Positions 1 through 6,507 of a DNA stretch of 6,507 bases are shown here, in pieces (within the stretch, counting starts at the first letter, position 1; every line of letters begins with the position of its first letter). Source of the stretch: Candidatus Thalassarchaeaceae archaeon. GTDB taxonomy: Archaea > Thermoplasmatota > Poseidoniia > Poseidoniales > Thalassarchaeaceae. A model generated the notes under the pieces. It made no database searches and was not told the origin of the DNA. It worked only from the letters and a program-made list of their open reading frames with translations. The DNA is taken from the NCBI GenBank assembly GCA_029250565.1, contig JAQXFA010000160.1, forward strand, positions 1-6,507, written 5' to 3'. The position numbers and the translations under genes are program-made.

Positions 1-647
1 CGATTACCATAATCTGTATGGAGGGACCAATCATCACCTGCTAGTAATCTCACTTCTAATTGCACCTCAGCACCTTCAACAGTTGGATGTGAAATTGTGA
101 CCAAAAATATCTCTTCTTCAATATCAGAATCTAATTCTAAAACTAGTAATTCTGCTGAATCTCCTTCAATCGTAAGCAACCCACTTGATGGTTCACTCAC
201 TGAAACCGATTCACTATCAACCGTTACTTGCAACTCAAGAGTTGTATTTCCTGCGTTATTGACGGCGACAACAGCAGTATCACCTACCCCTTGGTGGCGC
301 CATTCACAAGTTACTTCTCCGGGTAACCAAAAGGGCTCATCTTGAGCAGAGAGATTTTCTGGCCAATCCCATGCATCATCTTTAGGATCACATGTGTCGA
401 ATAACAACATTGCTTCCCAAGCCCAGCGACCATCTTCTTGCAGGGATGTTTCGTCAACCGTAACAAAAGCCTCATCCATTTGTCCGAGGAAAGTGTAAGC
501 ACCCCACCCAACCCAAATAATTGATATCAAAAGCATGGCAATGGTACCCAAGGAAGCCAAAATTGCAGCCCTAGGAATTGTCATCTCATTGAGCCCTAAA
601 GGAACCGGTGGGTCCTCGGGCTCATCGCTTATCCACGGTCCAGACAC
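1..647 (-). CDS. Membrane-anchored protein with predicted extracellular beta-sandwich domain (C-terminus beyond window)
   Basis: Continuous open frame of 215 codons running off the left edge, so the protein is incomplete. I chose the GTG at 645-647 (MSGPWISDEPEDPP...). The frame is open upstream only to a TAG about 40 bases away, and a GAGGTGG ribosome-binding-like sequence lies 15 bases upstream, a rather long spacing. The in-frame ATG at 582-584 (residue 22) is the alternative start. Visible parts: a short acidic, proline-rich N-tail (1-21); one hydrophobic helix at about 27-50, probably N-in/C-out; then a soluble region. Residues about 120-202 alternate hydrophobic and polar residues, with a VNNAGNTTLELQVTV segment typical of Ig-like/CARDB-type beta-sandwiches. 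Cys86 and Cys114 could form a disulfide outside the cell. No catalytic motif is visible. It lies 50 bases downstream of the giant membrane-protein gene on the same strand, so an operon is likely. The family is not recognised; the domain type is inferred from sequence pattern only. Confidence 0.7.
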   Translation of the reverse strand, partial: MSGPWISDEPEDPPVPLGLNEMTIPRAAILASLGTIAMLLISIIWVGWGAYTFLGQMDEAFVTVDETSLQEDGRWAWEAMLLFDTCDPKDDAWDWPENLSAQDEPFWLPGEVTCEWRHQGVGDTAVVAVNNAGNTTLELQVTVDSESVSVSEPSSGLLTIEGDSAELLVLELDSDIEEEIFLVTISHPTVEGAEVQLEVRLLAGDDWSLHTDYGN

Positions 648-685
648 AACACACCCTGTAAGCCACCTCAAATCAAGATATGGAC

Positions 686-704
686 TGATTGACTAGTTCA
701 ATCA
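686..704. repeat. Inverted repeat across the giant gene's stop codon
   Basis: Perfect 7-base arms TGATTGA (686-692) and TCAATCA (698-704) around the 5-base spacer CTAGT. The right arm contains the complement of the TGA stop of the upstream minus-strand gene (698-700). In the minus-strand transcript it would form a weak, AT-rich hairpin at the start of the 50-base gap before the next gene. Only a short T-rich stretch follows, so I would not call it a terminator. An RNA processing site or chance are both possible. Confidence 0.4.
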
Positions 705-3700
705 ATGGCCATTTGGCCCTCATGTTTCTGCCCAAGCCAAGCGATTATACCCAATTCAAGCCCTAATGCAATACCCATCAATAATAGGGAATTTGTATTG
801 ATCTCACCTTGGGCTGCCAACGCTGCTACTACTAGAGCGATAACCAAATCTGCGGCACCCCAAACTCGAAGTGAACGGCGTAATTGAAGTATCCCTGTTA
901 CCCAAATAGTTAGAGAAAGGGTGAGTAAAGAGATAACCAAAAATGCACTTATTCCTGTAAGTAATAGAACACCCAATGGTAGAAGGAGATGGGCATCCCA
1001 TGACCATGTAGAACTCCAACCAGGCTTTCGCATTGGTACACTTAATACCAAACAAGCAAGAGAAATTAATCCTAAAATAATCATCAAATGTGGGATGAAT
1101 TCAACTAATCCGTCAAACCAACTTGCTAACGAACGAGCCACTATAACCGTACTAAGTACGATGATTCCAACTGCTGCTGGTTGTTGCCATTGGATCGAAC
1201 GGCGCAAACCTAGTACAATTGCTATGATTGCTACAGGACCAATAGATAGCATGGCCACTGAAGCTACCCAGCCACCTCTACCTGCGGCACCGTGGAAATC
1301 AGGTAGTTCATGGCGTCTCCTAACTGCCTCTATCCAATCCCATCCTACAACACAAGCTAGCAACACTCCTTCAACTAACAACCAGGGAACTGTGTAAGAG
1401 AGAGTATCTCCTCCTTCCAATGGAGTGAATGGGTCTGTCAACACCGGCATTGGCATAGTTCCTGCCATCATAGCACCAGCAATTCGAGATACCAGGAGGG
1501 TTGCCACATACCACTCAATTGCTGCAGGGATTCGATGTACCAAGTCCTTACGACCAGTTAAAGAAATACCAATAATTAGCAAAACAATGATTGCAAATAC
1601 ACCGAAATCTAATTGATTTCCTAGAGATGCTCCCGCTGCTAATCTACCTGTAATTTGCATTAGAGTCAAGCCAGCTATTGTAGCAGCAAATGGAGTTTCG
1701 ATTCCAAGTACATCTGGCAAACTCAAATTATTACTGCTAGCACGCCATCGTGATATACCAATGAGTACTAGAGAAATTGCACCGCTCACAACTAATATTC
1801 CTGCTGATGCGGAACCAAAACTCCACACAGTATATACTCCAAATAGGATAATACTGGCAATGAAGGCAAGTACAATCACAGGTTTATGGTGAATGTCACC
1901 ATACAACATTTCTTCACGAGATAATTCACCTCTCCTCTTAGATCGCTTGCGCATTCTTTCAGCCTGCATATACAACTCAGGAGCAACCGTCTTGATTGCA
2001 CCTACTGATTTGGCTTGTGACATGTGTTCAATGGATACGTCACCGCTAGCGGCCGCAGCAGCGGCCTCTTCAGAATCAAAATGATAAGTTTTTGATGCTT
2101 CATTAAGAGTTAATTCAGAACTGCTAGAAATAGCCGATTCCTGCCCACCACTTACCACCAACGGGGAAGAGGTTGAATGTTCACCTGATGGAAGAGAAAG
2201 CTGTTCTGGTTGAAGTAGAGATTGCATTGACCCGCCCGCCTCCAAAGAACGTTGAACTTCATCAATTCGTTCCATTCTGCTTCGCCTCTCATCTCTTGCA
2301 CCAACCGCCTTTAATTCAGCGCGTAATTCACCTTGAGCGGCTAACCAAATGGCTGAACCAACAAACATTAGAGCGGAAATTGAAAGTTGGGTAAATGTCA
2401 TTCCATCTGCCGCCATAGCCCAAATTGTTGCCATCAACATCAATGCCGAAGATGCTGCTGGTTTGAGCAATTTCTCCATTTTCCCAGCCCTTGGAAGATA
2501 TAGTGCAAGAGTCAAAAATACTGAGATAAGAATTACCCATCCTGTGCTTTCAGTTGGCAATAATTGCTCACCATCCAGCAAAGATGTGGTTCTCTGATCA
2601 AGTGAGAATATCACTGTTTGAGCAGTTAAGAATCCCATCAATAGGCTGAGAATGTCCTCGGTTTCGATATTTTTGCTAAATAACACAAGAGAACCAAGGC
2701 CACCAACTATCATCAGCATCCAAGCCGCATCAAGCCCGTTGCGCCATTGTAGCAACAAAGTTGTGATTCCAAACAACACCATCAAAGTGCGTGGGTTATC
2801 TTGATGTTCACCACGACATTCTGCAAAGATATTGATTGCTAATACGACTGCTAAACCTACTATCAACCCATAACCTGAAACATCAGTTCCACGGGTTACT
2901 ACAATCCAAATGATAAGTGAGAGAATAAAACCGATATTCCACAACTTCAACAAACCACTATCACGTAATCTCGCACCAACTTCTGAAAGTCCTACTAGGC
3001 GAGCGGCTAGATTTACTCCTGATTCTCCAAGTGCTTTATTCACAGGGTACTGTAATATCGTCACTACTACAAGATACGCAACCAAATAATTACCATCCCA
3101 ACCGACTACACCAGTTGCTAATTCCCATGATTGATTTGCCGCGTTGAAAGTTTGTGCACCCATTGCCCAGAATGAAATGAACAGAACCCATAGCCATGGT
3201 GCAAGTATTGTTACACCTGCGAGAGATGGTGATTTTCTCAATAGGGCTAAGGCCGCTGTACCAAGATGAATGGCTCCTAGTGCAATGAACAAAACCAGTG
3301 CCCCGTCACCACCTTGAGCAGAGGGGGTGGCTGGAATTAAAATCGTCATCAAGAGAATCAATACAAGGCTTCCACCCCACAAAACATGGTCACTTACCAG
3401 CGATTGATTCGATAGTAGTATGAATGCTGTAAGGATAGCTGCACCAACTGCGAATACATCGTATGCTCCGATTCCAAAAGGTGCTGTGAAGGACGCTGAT
3501 ATCTGAATGATTAGAATCAATATTAATGCTGGCAATGCAGCAGAAAGTGGAGTGAGTACTCGGCTCTTTGGAACCTTTCTAACAACCAAATATGAGCCAC
3601 TAAAACAGGCAAGGAGCATCATAATCAATGCAAGGGCATAGGAAGTCTCTGCACGATTTGCTGAAATTGCCAGTAACGCACCAATCATTCCTAATCCAAT

Positions 3701-4720
3701 AGAAACTGACCATAATCCAGGTCGGCCAAGTCCAACCAACTGTAATCCATCGGAAAACCAATTTTTCTCGGCAGAAAACCTAGCCGCCATAGCCGCATTT
3801 AGAGCATTGATACCGCCAAGCAGAAGGAATAGTAACAACAAGTCATCAAAGGGTACGATTTCTAATGCCCCAACTGTCCAATTATTACTGAATGCGTGCA
3901 TTCCTATCCACAAATTGGAGGCAGCAATTCCAAGTGATGCAAGATTACCACTTTTACGATGCCATGCTAAACCATGTAGCAATAGGGTTGCAACGATGAT
4001 TCCCCCTGCTACACCAATCTGCCCATACACCGCTCCTGCACCAGATCCTATTGCAAGCAATACTAATGTTGCTTGAGCAGCGATTGCATCTTCATCATGG
4101 TGATAAGATATCCAGACATTCAGGCCTACAAGAGCGAGCAATACTCCACCTAACATGGTCGGGTCAAGTGGGAAAACACCCCACAACTCCCAGTGACCTA
4201 GATCAATAGCCAACCCATACAAGAGTTTCATGGTGATTATCACCCAGGTTATGCCGAGCATCCTCATCGCTGGGTCAGGAACCCATCTCTCACCTAATAC
4301 AAAACCAAGAGTTGCCAACCCAAGTAAACCAATTAGACCTACGATTGGGTCAAGAGTTGTTCCTACTAACCAACCTACTATTGAATAAACGAGAATCATG
4401 CCTACCATGATACCCCAGTGAAGGCGTTTTTCTCCAGTCGTTGCCAACTCGGTAATGCTGTCCATTTCCGGTGGTGAATGAATGGTTCCATCTCGTTGTA
4501 CATCACCCGGTTGAGGGCCATCTGCAAATGGATCAAAAATGTCGCCCATCGCCTCGTCCACAACTTCCTTTTCGGGTTGTTCTGTTTTGGGTGAGGAAAG
4601 TTGTTTTGTTTCCTCTACGATGTCTTCGTTAAGGAAGTTGGATAAATCAAGCCCACCGCCCATGTCAAAGGCTCGTTTTCGGATGACTGAGTCATCCTCA
4701 TCAGGCGAATCGTCCCCCAT
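698..4720 (-). CDS. Giant polytopic membrane protein, two helix bundles with charged linker; function unknown
   Basis: 1340 residues. The ATG at 4718-4720 is preceded directly by an in-frame TAG, so no longer start exists. No good Shine-Dalgarno sequence is visible. By reading hydrophobicity I see: an acidic cytoplasmic tail (1-98, no signal peptide); bundle 1 with about 24 helices (about 102-794); a hydrophilic linker (about 795-945); and bundle 2 with about 13 helices (947-1329), for roughly 37 in all. The linker holds a charged, possibly coiled-coil stretch (796-827), a Ser-rich stretch (840-870), six alanines (886-891) and a basic cluster RMRKRSKRR (922-930), which places it in the cytoplasm. 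Bundle 1 seems to be made of about six four-helix units, with basic loops near residues 145, 255, 381, 495, 636 and 744. I see no Walker, glycosyltransferase, protease or transporter signature. Size and layout recall large bacterial multi-helix proteins such as DUF2339, but I cannot show homology. It could be a scaffold, a channel or a lipid/polymer-handling protein. It is divergent from pckA and likely co-transcribed with the anchored protein downstream. Confidence 0.9.
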   Translation of the reverse strand: MGDDSPDEDDSVIRKRAFDMGGGLDLSNFLNEDIVEETKQLSSPKTEQPEKEVVDEAMGDIFDPFADGPQPGDVQRDGTIHSPPEMDSITELATTGEKRLHWGIMVGMILVYSIVGWLVGTTLDPIVGLIGLLGLATLGFVLGERWVPDPAMRMLGITWVIITMKLLYGLAIDLGHWELWGVFPLDPTMLGGVLLALVGLNVWISYHHDEDAIAAQATLVLLAIGSGAGAVYGQIGVAGGIIVATLLLHGLAWHRKSGNLASLGIAASNLWIGMHAFSNNWTVGALEIVPFDDLLLLFLLLGGINALNAAMAARFSAEKNWFSDGLQLVGLGRPGLWSVSIGLGMIGALLAISANRAETSYALALIMMLLACFSGSYLVVRKVPKSRVLTPLSAALPALILILIIQISASFTAPFGIGAYDVFAVGAAILTAFILLSNQSLVSDHVLWGGSLVLILLMTILIPATPSAQGGDGALVLFIALGAIHLGTAALALLRKSPSLAGVTILAPWLWVLFISFWAMGAQTFNAANQSWELATGVVGWDGNYLVAYLVVVTILQYPVNKALGESGVNLAARLVGLSEVGARLRDSGLLKLWNIGFILSLIIWIVVTRGTDVSGYGLIVGLAVVLAINIFAECRGEHQDNPRTLMVLFGITTLLLQWRNGLDAAWMLMIVGGLGSLVLFSKNIETEDILSLLMGFLTAQTVIFSLDQRTTSLLDGEQLLPTESTGWVILISVFLTLALYLPRAGKMEKLLKPAASSALMLMATIWAMAADGMTFTQLSISALMFVGSAIWLAAQGELRAELKAVGARDERRSRMERIDEVQRSLEAGGSMQSLLQPEQLSLPSGEHSTSSPLVVSGGQESAISSSSELTLNEASKTYHFDSEEAAAAAASGDVSIEHMSQAKSVGAIKTVAPELYMQAERMRKRSKRRGELSREEMLYGDIHHKPVIVLAFIASIILFGVYTVWSFGSASAGILVVSGAISLVLIGISRWRASSNNLSLPDVLGIETPFAATIAGLTLMQITGRLAAGASLGNQLDFGVFAIIVLLIIGISLTGRKDLVHRIPAAIEWYVATLLVSRIAGAMMAGTMPMPVLTDPFTPLEGGDTLSYTVPWLLVEGVLLACVVGWDWIEAVRRRHELPDFHGAAGRGGWVASVAMLSIGPVAIIAIVLGLRRSIQWQQPAAVGIIVLSTVIVARSLASWFDGLVEFIPHLMIILGLISLACLVLSVPMRKPGWSSTWSWDAHLLLPLGVLLLTGISAFLVISLLTLSLTIWVTGILQLRRSLRVWGAADLVIALVVAALAAQGEINTNSLLLMGIALGLELGIIAWLGQKHEGQMAID

Positions 4721-4736
4721 CTAAATGTCTCAGAAC

Positions 4737-4757
4737 CGACCTTATCCATCAAGGTCG
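4737..4757. repeat. Perfect 7-base inverted repeat upstream of the giant membrane-protein gene
   Basis: Arms CGACCTT (4737-4743) and AAGGTCG (4751-4757) surround a 7-base spacer. The repeat begins 16 bases upstream of the minus-strand ATG. If that transcript starts near 4760, as the TATA-like element suggests, this would be a hairpin in its leader close to the start codon. As DNA it could instead be an operator for a dimeric regulator. It overlaps the second inverted repeat at 4746-4768. Confidence 0.5.
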
Positions 4758-4768
4758 CCCTTGAATGG
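4746..4768. repeat. Second inverted repeat, overlapping and mutually exclusive with the first
   Basis: Arms TCAAGG (4749-4754) and CCTTGA (4759-4764) flank the spacer TCGC. With A4765 bulged out, the stem extends by CCA (4746-4748) pairing with TGG (4766-4768), giving nine pairs. It shares AAGG (4751-4754) with the 4737-4757 repeat, so only one of the two stems can form at a time in a single strand. Confidence 0.4.
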
Positions 4769-4782
4769 AATACTGGAATTAT

Positions 4783-4791
4783 GATTTTATC
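4783..4791 (-). promoter_or_regulatory. Candidate TATA element for the minus-strand membrane-protein gene
   Basis: On the minus strand this reads GATAAAATC, inside the only strongly AT-rich block between the divergent genes. With the usual archaeal TATA-to-start distance of about 25 bases, transcription would begin near 4760, giving a leader of about 40 bases that contains the 4737-4757 inverted repeat. The archaeal reading depends on the organism inference. The neighbouring ATATATG, read on the same strand, is an alternative. Confidence 0.35.
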
Positions 4792-4793
4792 AA

Positions 4794-4801
4794 CATATAT
4801 T
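4794..4801 (+). promoter_or_regulatory. Candidate TATA element for pckA
   Basis: CATATATT lies 42 bases upstream of the pckA ATG. With archaeal spacing, transcription would begin near 4820-4826, leaving a leader of about 20 bases. The leader is GC-rich. Its only Shine-Dalgarno-like sequence, AGAGGT (4819-4824), lies 19 bases from the ATG, too far for normal use and possibly at the transcript's very 5' end. The element shares the AT-rich block with the promoter candidate for the opposite gene. Confidence 0.4.
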
Positions 4802-4843
4802 CGTTCCGCAGCATTCTAAGAGGTCCCGCGACCCGCACCCGTT

Positions 4844-6466
4844 ATGACGACCCTCATCCGAGAGGATGGCGCCCCCCCGGGGCCTGTCGACTTAGGCGCA
4901 CACGGATTGTCACCAGCGGGGAAAATTCACTGGAATAACGAAGGCACAGATTTGATTGAACAAGCAGTGAAAAGAGAGGAAGGTTTTCTCAGTGCACACG
5001 GTGTATTAATCACGGAAACTGGGGACCGCACTGGTCGCTCTCCAAATGACAAATTTATCGTCAGAGAAGAATTAGTTGAAGATAATGTTTGGTGGGGTGA
5101 TGTAAATGTCCCTACTACGCGATATGTCTTTGATAATCTACGCGAAAAAGTTCGTAATTATCTTAACTTAATGCCAGAATTATTTGTCCAAGATCTCTAC
5201 GCAGGAGCTGATGAAAACCAGCGACTACCAATCCGTGTTGTTACAGAAAATGCTTGGCACGCTGCTTTTTCCCGCAATATGTTTCTAAGACCAAGCCAAG
5301 AACAGATTGAATCACATGTTCCTGAGTTCACGATTTTACATGCACCTAACTTTTTGGCTGATGCTGAGATTGATGGCATTAATTCGGAAGCTTTTGTAAT
5401 CGTTTGCTTTTCTGAGAAGCAAGTTATCATTGGTGGAACTAAATATGCTGGAGAAATTAAAAAATCAATTTTCTCAGTGATGAACTATATTCTTCCAACC
5501 CAAGGGCAGTTGCCTATGCATTGCTCTGCCAATGTCGGGCAAGAAGGGGACTGTGCAGTATTCTTCGGACTATCTGGTACAGGCAAAACCACACTATCTG
5601 CTGACCCAAATAGGCCACTAATTGGTGATGATGAGCACGGCTGGAATCATGATGGTGTATTCAACTTTGAAGGCGGATGTTATGCCAAAATGATTGACTT
5701 ATCTGAACAAGATGAGCCTGAAATCTTTGCTACTACGAGAATGCCTGGTACCATTCTTGAGAATGTCATCTTGGATGAAAAAGGGGTACCAGATTTCAAT
5801 GACACCTCTTTGACTCAAAATACCCGTGGATCATATCCTCTTGAAGCGATTAAAAATAGGGTTATTGAAAGCCGGGGTGGGCAGCCAAAAAATGTGGTCT
5901 TTCTCACCTGTGATGCTTTTGGGGTTCTCCCTCCTATCTCACGGCTAACACCCGATCAAGCCGCTTACCATTTCATTTCAGGTTACACCGCTAAGGTGGC
6001 TGGAACTGAAGTCGGGATTGTTGAACCTCAAGCTACTTTCTCGGCTTGTTTTGGGGCACCATTCATGCCTATGCACCCTAGTGTCTATGCAAACCTATTA
6101 TCTAAGAAAGTTGCAGAGAACAACGCTTCATGCTGGTTACTCAATACTGGTTGGGTTGCAGGTGGATATGGAAACAGCAAACGCATCAAAATCCGATGGA
6201 CTAGGGCACTTCTCAATGCAGCATTAGATGGGACACTCAATAATACTGAATTTGTGGTTGACCAACGTTTTGGTTTTGAAATCCCTTCTACTTGTGAAGG
6301 TGTACCAAGTGAAATTCTCAACCCTAAAACAACTTGGGAAAATGATGCTGAATTTGAAGCGGTGGCGAATAAGTTGGCTTTAATGTTCCAAGACAACTTC
6401 AAACAGTTCGCATCGGGTTGCAGTGATACGGTTTTAGATTCTGCACCTAGGGTCTTAACTGAGTGA
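4844..6466 (+). CDS. pckA: Phosphoenolpyruvate carboxykinase (ATP), EC 4.1.1.49
   Basis: A soluble cytoplasmic enzyme converting oxaloacetate and ATP to phosphoenolpyruvate, CO2 and ADP, the entry step of gluconeogenesis; it may run in reverse in some organisms. Length is 540 residues, equal to the E. coli enzyme and typical of the ATP-type family. Residues visible by comparison with that family: Arg65 in TGRSP (substrate binding); Tyr201, Lys206 and Lys207 in YAGEIKK (substrate and Mn2+); His226 in MHCSANVG (metal); P-loop GLSGTGKT (242-249, Lys248); LIGDDEHGW (259-267) with Asp262/Asp263 for metal; Arg328 in NTRGSYP; and Arg447 in SKRIKI near the nucleotide site. The loop NTGWVAGGYGNSKR (434-447) is longer than in E. 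coli and resembles the Bacillus/rhizobial form. Family similarity begins at about residue 16 (DLGAHGLSPAGKIHW). An upstream in-frame TAA at 4817-4819 leaves ATG 4844 as the only ATG start. All key residues are present, so it is probably active. The gene stands alone, divergent from the membrane-protein gene. Confidence 0.98.
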   Translation: MTTLIREDGAPPGPVDLGAHGLSPAGKIHWNNEGTDLIEQAVKREEGFLSAHGVLITETGDRTGRSPNDKFIVREELVEDNVWWGDVNVPTTRYVFDNLREKVRNYLNLMPELFVQDLYAGADENQRLPIRVVTENAWHAAFSRNMFLRPSQEQIESHVPEFTILHAPNFLADAEIDGINSEAFVIVCFSEKQVIIGGTKYAGEIKKSIFSVMNYILPTQGQLPMHCSANVGQEGDCAVFFGLSGTGKTTLSADPNRPLIGDDEHGWNHDGVFNFEGGCYAKMIDLSEQDEPEIFATTRMPGTILENVILDEKGVPDFNDTSLTQNTRGSYPLEAIKNRVIESRGGQPKNVVFLTCDAFGVLPPISRLTPDQAAYHFISGYTAKVAGTEVGIVEPQATFSACFGAPFMPMHPSVYANLLSKKVAENNASCWLLNTGWVAGGYGNSKRIKIRWTRALLNAALDGTLNNTEFVVDQRFGFEIPSTCEGVPSEILNPKTTWENDAEFEAVANKLALMFQDNFKQFASGCSDTVLDSAPRVLTE

Positions 6467-6507
6467 AAGCATCAAGCCTGTTGAGGGCCTCGGCCTAACA
6501 TGGCAGT

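Noticed and set aside
97..511. Plus-strand frame 97-345 and minus-strand frame 311-511 at the left edge
   Set aside because: Both overlap the 215-codon minus-strand frame from 647, whose product has a clear membrane helix and beta-sandwich-like pattern. The two shorter frames look like shadows of it.
707..718. GGCC-ATTT-GGCC inverted repeat near the giant gene's end
   Set aside because: Only four pairs, inside coding sequence, and not followed by a T-run; expected by chance.
921..1397. 158-codon open frame on the plus strand inside the giant gene
   Set aside because: It lies fully antisense to a continuous 1340-codon membrane-protein frame. Its product is rich in Pro, Thr, Asn and Ile without domain-like pattern, as expected for the complement of hydrophobic codons. 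It has no convincing ribosome site.
4819..4824. AGAGGT as the pckA ribosome-binding site
   Set aside because: It is 19 bases from the ATG, too far for normal pairing, and probably at or near the transcript start.
6085..6402. 105-codon minus-strand frame inside pckA
   Set aside because: It is antisense to highly conserved PEPCK sequence and has no recognisable domain, so it is a shadow of the coding strand.
6467..6507. Possible terminator or new gene start after pckA
   Set aside because: The GGCCTCGGCC and TCAAGCCTGTTGA segments pair only weakly or with too small a loop, and no T-run follows. The ATG at the extreme end has too few codons to judge.
1..6507. CRISPR array, tRNA, rRNA, insertion sequence or attachment site
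   Set aside because: I looked for regularly spaced repeats, cloverleaf-like sequence, transposase motifs and terminal repeats. I found none; the window is almost fully accounted for by three coding genes.

Overview
The window holds three protein-coding genes and one divergent promoter region. A large gene for an undescribed many-helix membrane protein (1340 residues, minus strand, 698-4720) fills most of it. Downstream on the same strand, after 50 bases, is a second gene (647 to the window edge, incomplete) for a protein with one membrane anchor and what looks like a beta-sandwich domain outside the cell. Reading the other way from a shared 123-base intergenic region is an intact pckA (4844-6466), encoding ATP-dependent phosphoenolpyruvate carboxykinase.

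Organism: moderately AT-rich, densely packed DNA. There are TATA-like elements between the divergent genes and no good Shine-Dalgarno sequence at the two ATG starts. The predicted proteins have very acidic N-terminal tails and begin without a classical signal peptide. This suits a marine planktonic archaeon, for example a Marine Group II (Poseidoniales)-type euryarchaeon. That assignment is an inference: no rRNA, ribosomal protein or other decisive marker is present, and a bacterium cannot be excluded.

Layout: 1-647 minus, anchored extracellular-domain protein (C-terminus outside the window); 648-697 intercistronic gap, with a dyad over the upstream stop codon; 698-4720 minus, giant membrane protein; 4721-4843 divergent regulatory region, with two AT-rich promoter candidates and two overlapping inverted repeats; 4844-6466 plus, pckA; 6467-6507 short tail with no recognisable gene or terminator.

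How they may work together: the two minus-strand genes are probably co-transcribed and both act at the membrane, so they may form an envelope-associated unit of unknown function. pckA is a central-metabolism gene (oxaloacetate to PEP, gluconeogenesis) and may only be a neighbour sharing the intergenic region. The most notable observation is that the giant protein appears to be built from repeated units of about four helices in two bundles, separated by a charged cytoplasmic linker.
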